Below are positions 57,398-64,000 of a DNA stretch of 64,000 nt, piece by piece. Source of the stretch: Lineolata rhizophorae (taxonomy: Eukaryota; Ascomycota; Dothideomycetes; Lineolatales; Lineolataceae); the NCBI GenBank assembly GCA_010093515.1, contig MU001670.1, positions 266,158 through 330,157 of the forward strand. The letters run 5' to 3'. The notes beneath the pieces were generated by a model, which was given only the letters and a program-made list of their open reading frames with translations, was not told the DNA's origin and did no database searches. The position numbers and the translations under genes are program-made. Position 1 is the stretch's first letter, and the number at the start of each line of letters is the position of its first letter.

Positions 57398-58009
57398 ATG
57401 GCCGGAATGGATAGCACGCCCGACATCGACCGGAGTATCGAAAGGGCGCGAAAGACCGCCGAGTCGGCCTCAAGTCATCCGGAAGACGCCATGGAAACGG
57501 CAACCGAGCTGTAGGTTCTCATACAAGCAGCTCTTCTTGCGGGCCTGGAGTTAGAATGCCGTTAACAACGAGCACTCCACAGAGCCTCTCACGAGACCGA
57601 ATTCACAAACGGCATGTACGAAAACCAAGGCAGTATGGAGAACGACGTAAGTACCAGCAGAAACGCGATATCCCAGGAGGGGTCTTCCACATTCGTCAGA
57701 TGAAAAAGGGTTAACGGGCTATTAGGAATCGCTCGTCAATCCCGCCACCTTCAAATCCGAGGGCGCCGTCGGCAAGCAATTTGCTGGTAAAATCGCTCTC
57801 CTCGCAATCGCCATCGCTGAACAAAGATAAGGGACACAAGCTAACTCATTACTGTCGTAGCCGAGGGATCAATCGGCAGCATGGGTCAAGAAATTGGCGG
57901 GCCGTTCGACAAGGACGGCGCCATCGGAAAGCAGTTCACGACGGGAGGCAGTGTGGGAGGGAGTATTCAGGAGAAACTCACACCTCATGATGCCCAAGGA
58001 AAGAAGTAA
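57398..58009 (+). CDS. Small glycine-rich GKQF-repeat protein
   Basis: Four exons: 57398..57510, 57583..57646, 57726..57786 and 57861..58009, giving 128 aa. Every intron has GT...AG ends and the phases agree. The N-terminal half is acidic and helical (MAGMDSTPDIDRSIERARKT). The C-terminal half repeats a short motif: EGAVGKQF, AEGSIGSMGQEIGGPF and DGAIGKQFTTGGSVGG. This Gly-zipper-like pattern occurs in small fungal proteins induced by stress or during conidiation. No signal peptide or membrane helix is seen. Biochemical role unknown. Four exons in 0.6 kb with consistent coding phase argue strongly that it is real. Confidence 0.8.
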
Positions 58010-58151
58010 CGGAGGCGTGGATGAGTAATTGGTTTTATTATATGGAAATTAGAGCTTACGGCCTTTTGTAGAAATATTCCAAAGTCAGGATTCTGATAAG
58101 CTCGACAGAGCAACGCGTGAAGGAAGCACTGTTGGAGTAAGCCCTTCTTGT

Positions 58152-59129
58152 TCAGACATCCCACTCGATATCCGCAACCCTTGGTGGTTTATCAACTCTC
58201 ACGCGTGCGAAAGCCGCGATCATGTCAATCTGTACAAAAATCAGAACCGATCTGAGAAGAACTGTAAGCTGTCCAGTACTCACGCATTGATGGACTTTCT
58301 CCACATCCTTGGAGCTGACTCCAATCCTTCTCATTGCTCGCAAGTGCCAATGACTCTCGGACGGCAGATTCTGGATGACGATGCCGGAAAGCACCACGAG
58401 CTCGGTCTCGGCGCCGTCGAGAATGTTATGGTCGGAGAGGTAGAGCCCGTACGAGATGTTCGTGGTTATCCAGCCTCTCGCGACAGTCAGCGAATGTGTT
58501 GACGTGTGCTTGAGATGGGACGTGCCCGGTGGCTGAATTTACCGAAGTCTTTCTGGGACTCGAACTGCTTTTCGATTGCGGCTAGATTGCCTTTGTACAG
58601 TTTCTCAAGCCATGCGCGTCCGCGAGCGGCGTGCGCCTCGTCGTAGTTCCACTCATCCCTGCGAGGATGGAGTGGAAATGTATCAGCGACAAAATGCAGG
58701 CTGACAATGCCCATATCGACTGGCCCATCTCACCTCGAGCACGAGTATTCCTTATCTTCCTCGGCTGTAACTCGATCGATCCTGAGTATAGCATCCAGCG
58801 GCCGACAGACGCCAATGATGCCGACACACTTCACGAGCGCTTCTCTCAGTCTCCGCATCAACGCTCGCCGCGCTTCGTGGGTCGAAAACTCGGGTCTCTC
58901 GATCAAGTACCGGTAAAAGGTTGGCGCAAACTCCGGCATTCCACCACATGTTAGCGTAGATATCTGAGCTTGAGGTTAGTCTTGTCTGCTAGAATGGTCG
59001 GGGAGAGACGGAACTCACCACGACAAGGTACCACTTCTCGTTTCCGAGTGACTCGGATGGAAAGTGCTTTTCTACGGCCTTGAACAAATCAATGGCCTCC
59101 TGTTCTGTTCGGTCCGGTGGGATTTCCAT
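58152..59129 (-). CDS. AhpD / carboxymuconolactone-decarboxylase-like protein
   Basis: Five exons read from 59129 down to 58152, about 241 aa, joined through four introns of about 55-80 nt with correct phases. Exon 1 starts MEIPPDRTEQEAIDLF and ends at WYLVV. Exon 2 holds CGGMPEFAPTFYRYLI and VKCVGIIGVCRPLDAI. Later exons hold WITTNISYGLYLSDHNIL, VVLSGIVIQNLPSESHWHLR and VSSKDVEKVHQC, and the protein ends IEWDV. The order of helices and the GV...EVE turn before the last helices fit the fungal CMD/AhpD-like family. A CxxC redox pair is not visible, so peroxidase-type activity is doubtful. It is divergent from the SDR gene, separated by 0.9 kb. Confidence 0.7.
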
Positions 59130-60013
59130 GATGCAAGAGCTTGGCGTCGAAGGCTTCAATTGAGGCGCAAAAAAATTGTGACATTGTCAGATCACAGAGA
59201 TTCCCCAAAGAGTGGTGGTCCTGCTGGCCGAGATCACATGAGATAAGAACGGAAGTAGCGGGAATTGTTGCCAGCGAATAAGAGGCAGTGAAGATACCTT
59301 TTGAGTAAATGGCAGGCCTGAATCCACACTTTTCTCTAACAGTCACGTCAAATAGCAAATACCTACTTCTCTAGAAACGTGGAGGTATCTCCTAGGCTCT
59401 TTTTTGTTTGGTACTAGCTGATTCGCTCCGATGCCGGTGGCATTGGACGCCTTAGTGGAGCATACCTACGCGTTCGCAAATGGTTGAAATGGGCTGACTG
59501 ACTCTGTTCCCGGCGTCGGAGTTAACAAGACCCAGTTTCACGGCGCTGAAGCGGCGCCAGACTCCGAATGGTCGACCGGGCACGAGGAGAAGAAAAGGGA
59601 AGGTGATCGCGTCCTCGGAGTTCGTCAGGTCACCACCCCGCCAAATCGCCAGGAACGATACCCGGCCACCGGCTGGCCCCCGATTTCGCGCCCGGGGCGG
59701 GTGTGGCGTCTTTAGCGGAAAGCTTGGCCGCGCCACGTGCGACTCCACCTGACAACGCGCTTTTGGAAGCTGCGAAATTCCCCTTCCCCCCTTGCTCGAT
59801 CAAGAAGCTTCAAAAGGGTCTCTTGTCTTCTTGGGTTCCATCTTGGACGCCTTGGAGATGAGCTCGGCGGTTCCATCGGTCGAACAACACGAAGTCGGTG
59901 GCAGTGCTGCAACGCCGCGAGGCTTCGGGCCCCACTGGCGATCACTGGATTCCCTTCGGGAACTCTCTTGGCTCCCTGGCCGGACGCCGAATTATTGCCA
60001 CAAGGGCGTGAGC
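59130..60013. promoter_or_regulatory. Divergent promoter region CMD-like / SDR
   Basis: 884 bp between head-to-head starts. The SDR frame is open further 5' to an ATG at 59792, but that stretch is not SDR-like, so I treat it as leader. Confidence 0.45.
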
Positions 60014-61112
60014 ATGGATGCAAGCAAGGGGCCAAGGTCCGAAGGGGCATCTACTCCCCGTAGGACGGTGATCGTAACTGGCAGCGCGAATGGAATAGGC
60101 GCTCAGACAGTCAGATACTTCCACGGCGAAGGAAGCAACGTAGTAGTCGCAGACCTCCAGTCCGCTCGGGCCGAGGCCGATAAGCTTATCGAGTCGCTAG
60201 GGTGCTCGGGGAGAGCTATGTTTGTCCCTGTGGACGTCGCCAAGTGGGAAAGCGTTAAGCATCTCTTCAAAGCGGCCGTCGCAGAGTTCGGTCGTGTGGA
60301 CGCGGTCATCGCCAACGCCGGCGTCATGGAAACTCAGGAATACTTTGACCTCGAAACAGACGATACCGGGGATTTGAAAGAACCTTCCGAGTCGTATAGA
60401 GTCATCGATGTCAATCTGAAGGGGACAATGAATAGTAGGTTCAAGAAGATCAGTCGCAGCACTACGTCGAGACCCTAAGCATTTCATACAGCCGTCAGAC
60501 TCGCCATGCATCACATGCGGTCAAATGCCCCGGACTCAATAAAGGGCGGCACATGCGGCTCCATCGTCCTGGTAGCCTCCACGTCCGGCTATTTTGGGGG
60601 CACCGGGGTGGTGTCCTACGTGGCATCCAAGCACGGCATCGTTGGCCTTTTGCGGGCCTCTCAGATCGCAGCCAAGCGATTCAACGTCCGTGTCAACGCA
60701 GTCGCTCCCTTCGTCACTCCGACGCAGATAACGGGGAACTACTTCGCGAAATGGCAGGAGAAAGGCCTTCCAACGAATACTGTCGAAGATGTGGCCTCGG
60801 CAATCGCAGCCACGGCGGTGGATGTGGAAGGCAGCGGCCAGTGCTACATGGTGAGATTCCTGGTCCCGTGAGGCGCGCGTGTGGTTCGTGCCGAGGGGTG
60901 GGCAGCATCCAGGGTCCTTGGCTGACTAGGAATTTGCGTTCTCGGCACTCAAGGTTGTCGGCGGTCAACGACAGGAACTCGAGGCAAGACGAGCCCAACT
61001 GTTCGATGAGTGGCTCGGAGCGCCAACTACCAAACTGATGGGCGATGCGGGGAAGTTCTTCGACGAATTGGGAGGTTATCCACTTCCGGGACGGGGCCGG
61101 TTTTCGTCATAG
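60014..61112 (+). CDS. Short-chain dehydrogenase/reductase
   Basis: Exons 60014..60434, 60492..60850 and 60930..61112 give 320 aa. Introns are 57 nt and 79 nt, and the second has a GGCTGAC branch site. A classical SDR: cofactor motif TGSANGIG, structural NAG in VIANAGVMET, catalytic Ser in VASTSGYFGG, and Tyr-x-x-x-Lys in YVASKHGI. A proline-containing VAPFVTP segment after the active site is typical. Asp in VVVADLQ at the end of the second strand favours NAD(H). The third exon adds a helix ELEARRAQLFDEWLG seen in fungal relatives. If the second intron were not spliced the protein would end five codons later. Substrate unknown. The tannase lies downstream on the same strand. Confidence 0.88.
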
Positions 61113-61496
61113 CCCTGACGATCCCGCTGCGCCATCGAGTCACGACACCACTGCTGATCCTTTTAGCTGCTTCTTCCATCGCTTGCCCATAAAGCTCTTC
61201 CCTGCTTGTGGCCCCAATGCGGAAGTTCGGCCACTTCGACTAGAGCTGCGAACCGGCCATCTCTTGGCTCCGGATGGAATCGCGGTATGCTTGGCCAATG
61301 AGCGCGCACTTCAAGTTACACAGGGCTCGTAAAAGTATCACACGAGCCTTTAAGCGCATCATAACCAGCGGCAAAGGGATCATGCGCGTACCTGTAGAGG
61401 CCTTAAGCAGATATACTTAAAAGACATATCATAGACGATAGCAGCAAAAATGAATGGCGCGGGGCTCCAGGGTATTTTCTTCCCAGTTGTATCGTT
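61113..61496. other. Intergenic region SDR / tannase
   Basis: 384 bp, presumably the tannase promoter. An out-of-frame ATG at 61450 precedes the chosen start. Nothing else is seen. Confidence 0.4.
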
Positions 61497-63376
61497 ATGG
61501 CATTGTTAATTTGTTTCGCCCTACTGATCCTTGCTTTCTTTCGGCAAATCGCCTTCGGTCAATGGGACGAGTTCTTGGTTGAATGCGGTTCGAGTGAGCC
61601 GATCCACATACCATCAGACGATTTCAACGCCTACATCGTCAGTTCGACCCATGTGCCCGCAAATGGATTGAACGAAGGCGGGAAGTGGAACACGTACCCT
61701 TTTTGCCAAGTGTGGGCGTACATCGAGTACGGATCTGGTGACGTAGTCAACTTTCAACTGTGGCTGCCCGATGCGGAATTCTACAATGGAAAATATACTG
61801 CAGTAGGTGAGTTGTGGAATTGAATTTAATGCAATTTCGTCCAAAATCAACCCATGGGTCCATCGAGCTGATTAGAAAAGGAAATGGTGGAATGGCGGGG
61901 TACATCAGCGTATGGGATATGATGACACCGCTTAACAGCGGGTTCGCAGTCGCCGGAGGTGATTCCGGCCACAAGTCTTCGGATAATAACGGTGGGAGTG
62001 GAGCGCCTGGGGTATACCTACCATATCTTCATGACTTGGACCAAACCCTGGCTTGGATCCACAATTCCATAGCCATATTCACCGAGGCTGCCACCTTTAT
62101 GATCTCGGAATACTACGCCCAGGAAATCTTGTACAAATATTATGTTGGATGCTCGACCGGTGGGGCCCAAGGTTTTGCGCTTGCACAATATCATCCGGAC
62201 CTCTTCGATGGAATAGTTGCGGGATGCCCAGGCAACTGGTATTCACACTTGGCACTCTCGTTCCTTTGGAATTACCAACAAGCAAGTGTATGCCTGCAGT
62301 CTTTGCTAAATCATGATTGTGCATTGCGCTAACCGGCCTAGAAATTGAACGCTTTCATGAACCAAGAGACACTTAATTTCATCACAACGAAAGCAGTGGA
62401 AGCTTGCGACACAATCGACGGAGTCCAGGATGGCGTAATAGAGAATCCACTGAACTGCGACTTCGACATTGAAGATCTGAGGTGCCCTCCTGGCGTTACC
62501 GTTATCCCCGATGCTCCGGACAACAGCACCGTTCCTTCCTCATCAAATAGCAGCGGCGTTGCCTGCCTCTCCGACGCCCAGGTTGAGGCCACAAAGGGAA
62601 TCTATGCCGGCCCATTGGATCTTCGCAGCGGCTTTAACACCTACCCTGGATTCGACATCGGTTCGGAGACACAGTGGCTCTCGCAGGAGGGGGATCTGGC
62701 CAAAGGATTTTCGATTCCAATTTTGCAGAATCTGGTATACCGCGATTTGACTTATGACGCGAGTGAGTTCGATTGGGGGAACAACATTGGCGATTTAGAT
62801 ATCAATGCCGGGCTGCTCATTGATGCGATTTCTCCAAATCTGACCGAATTCCGAGACGCCGGCGGGAAGATGATTGTTTTCCAAGGTGAGCAAATACCTA
62901 CCAGTTACGCTTGTATAAAGAGACTCTGACCAAACTTCTTCAGGGTGGACGGATCCATACAATGCAGCGACCTGGCCAATCGAGCACCTGGAGCAGATTG
63001 AAAGTCACACCGGGGATACTTCAAGTTTCTTCAAACTTTTTATGATACCAGGTATGTTGAATCCCAGCGCTAGTTTGCCATAGGTTGCGCTAGAAATGTA
63101 TGACTTCGCGCTGACCAAATAGGCGGCGGGCATTGCGGAGCGGCATCCGGATACCCGCAGGTCCCAGCAAATTACCAGACTGGTGTGCGTCTAAGGGATT
63201 GGGTCGAGAGCGGCGTAGAGCCTCAATTTGTCGTGAGCACGAGCCCTCCGGACGGTTCGGTGAGGACTAGAATGCTGTGCCCGTGGCCCAAAGTCGCTGT
63301 GTACCAGGGTGGGGACTCAGAGTCCTGGGAGTCGTATAGCTGTGGGGACTGGCTCCATAATGGCCAATATTGGTAG
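61497..63376 (+). CDS. Secreted tannase / feruloyl esterase family protein
   Basis: Five exons: 61497..61806, 61881..62287, 62342..62885, 62944..63051 and 63123..63376, giving 540 aa. All joins are in phase. A signal peptide (MALLICFALLILAFFRQIAFG) leads the protein. The nucleophile lies in YYVGCSTGGAQG (Gly-x-Ser-x-Gly) and the catalytic histidine in PGGGHCG. The adjacent Cys residues in CS and HC give the CS-D-HC disulfide motif unique to this family. A calcium-loop-like Asp/Gly stretch follows ACDTIDGVQDGVIENP. Members hydrolyse gallate esters of tannins or feruloyl/coumaroyl esters of plant cell walls; which one cannot be told here. Length is normal (about 520-580). Confidence 0.93.
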
Positions 63377-64000
63377 CCTATCGATAATGGCTATTTTGTT
63401 CAATTAATCGAATCGTCGGTTTTGCATACTAAGCATTTCTACGTTAGCAACTTGCTGCTACGCTTACCATGTGGTGCGAGATCCGTGACATACAACTGGA
63501 AAAATATGTAGGCAACTAGGACCGCTTTGAGAATCTCATAAACTGCCCATACTGGATCTTGGAGCTCATGTCCGATTACCTCGGCGGTTGGCAACATCTT
63601 GAATGTGAAGAGTGCAATCTGACGCGTCGGTGTTTGTCAACAGGATCGCGTCGCGAATTATGGGTGAAACACAAGTGGGTCCTAGCGATTCTAGAATCAC
63701 GTGATGAATGCTCCTCCTATCTTCTGGAGGCATCATTCTATCGCCCTTTGGGAAGAAAAGACTGTTTAATATCTAAGAACATATACTTCGAAATTTAGGG
63801 TTGCAAATTATCCTACCAGGCTATTAGGTGTCGCTCCTCCCAGTGCTCGTCGTCCATTTAGCTTCCCCTCGTCTCGAATAAATCGCCTCACAGAATGCCT
63901 ACGAACTTCAATCCTTTCTTTTATCTTTCTCTTCACATGGAAATTAGAATTTCTAAATAACGTGTAGCACCCCCTGGTCGGTCAGACCCCCTGGTCGGTC
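63377..64000. other. 3' flank of tannase
   Basis: 624 bp, AT-rich. One 79-codon frame (63559-63798) has no support. It ends in the 17-bp repeat. Confidence 0.4.
63968..64000. repeat. 17-bp direct repeat at window edge
   Basis: ACCCCCTGGTCGGTC occurs at about 63969 and again at 63986, spaced 17 bp. The second copy is cut by the window end, so more copies may follow. Confidence 0.7.

Overview
The window is a piece of a filamentous ascomycete (Pezizomycotina) nuclear genome, most likely a Sordariomycete. The reasons are many short introns (about 43-135 nt) with GT...AG ends and CTAAC/CTGAC-type branch sites, a fungal THI4 gene with a TPP riboswitch in a leader intron, a paired FTR1/FET3 iron-uptake locus, and an orotidine-phosphate decarboxylase with a large internal insertion. 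I see 23 protein-coding genes, one degenerate gene and one riboswitch. I found no tRNA, rRNA or intact transposon. Exon joins were derived by hand by matching splice sites and reading phase.

Layout. 0-9 kb: a coiled-coil protein cut by the left edge, a seven-helix membrane protein, a 1286-aa PARP-like ADP-ribosyltransferase and a TPR-type protein on the same strand as the PARP gene. 9-19.6 kb: Swc5 (SWR1 chromatin complex), a DUF1330-like protein, THI4 with its riboswitch, a hotdog thioesterase, an SRPBCC protein and a secreted 12-residue-repeat protein. 21-26 kb: a homeobox/C2H2 transcription factor and a BTB protein. 26.4-31.6 kb: divergent FTR1 and FET3 sharing a 1.5-kb promoter with four SreA-type GATA sites. 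32.6-41.6 kb: pyr4/pyrG and a GAF hybrid histidine kinase separated by a long non-coding interval. 43.7-45 kb: a decayed DUF3445/HRQ-like gene. 47-54 kb: a GPI-type cupredoxin, CENP-X and a MIF-domain protein. 57.4-63.4 kb: a small glycine-rich repeat protein, an AhpD/carboxymuconolactone-decarboxylase-like protein, an SDR and a secreted tannase/feruloyl esterase. The last 32 bases hold two copies of a 17-bp repeat.

How the genes relate. FTR1 and FET3 form the reductive high-affinity iron uptake complex and share regulatory DNA. THI4 is predicted to be controlled by its own end product through splicing. The CMD-like, SDR and tannase genes could form a small aromatic-ester utilisation group. 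The PARP and TPR genes could form a functional pair. Both of these last two are inferences from adjacency. The best candidates for new biology are the PARP-like protein with an unusual H-Y-T triad next to the TPR protein, the roughly 240-residue low-complexity insertion inside pyr4, and the Met/His-rich repeat region of the cupredoxin.
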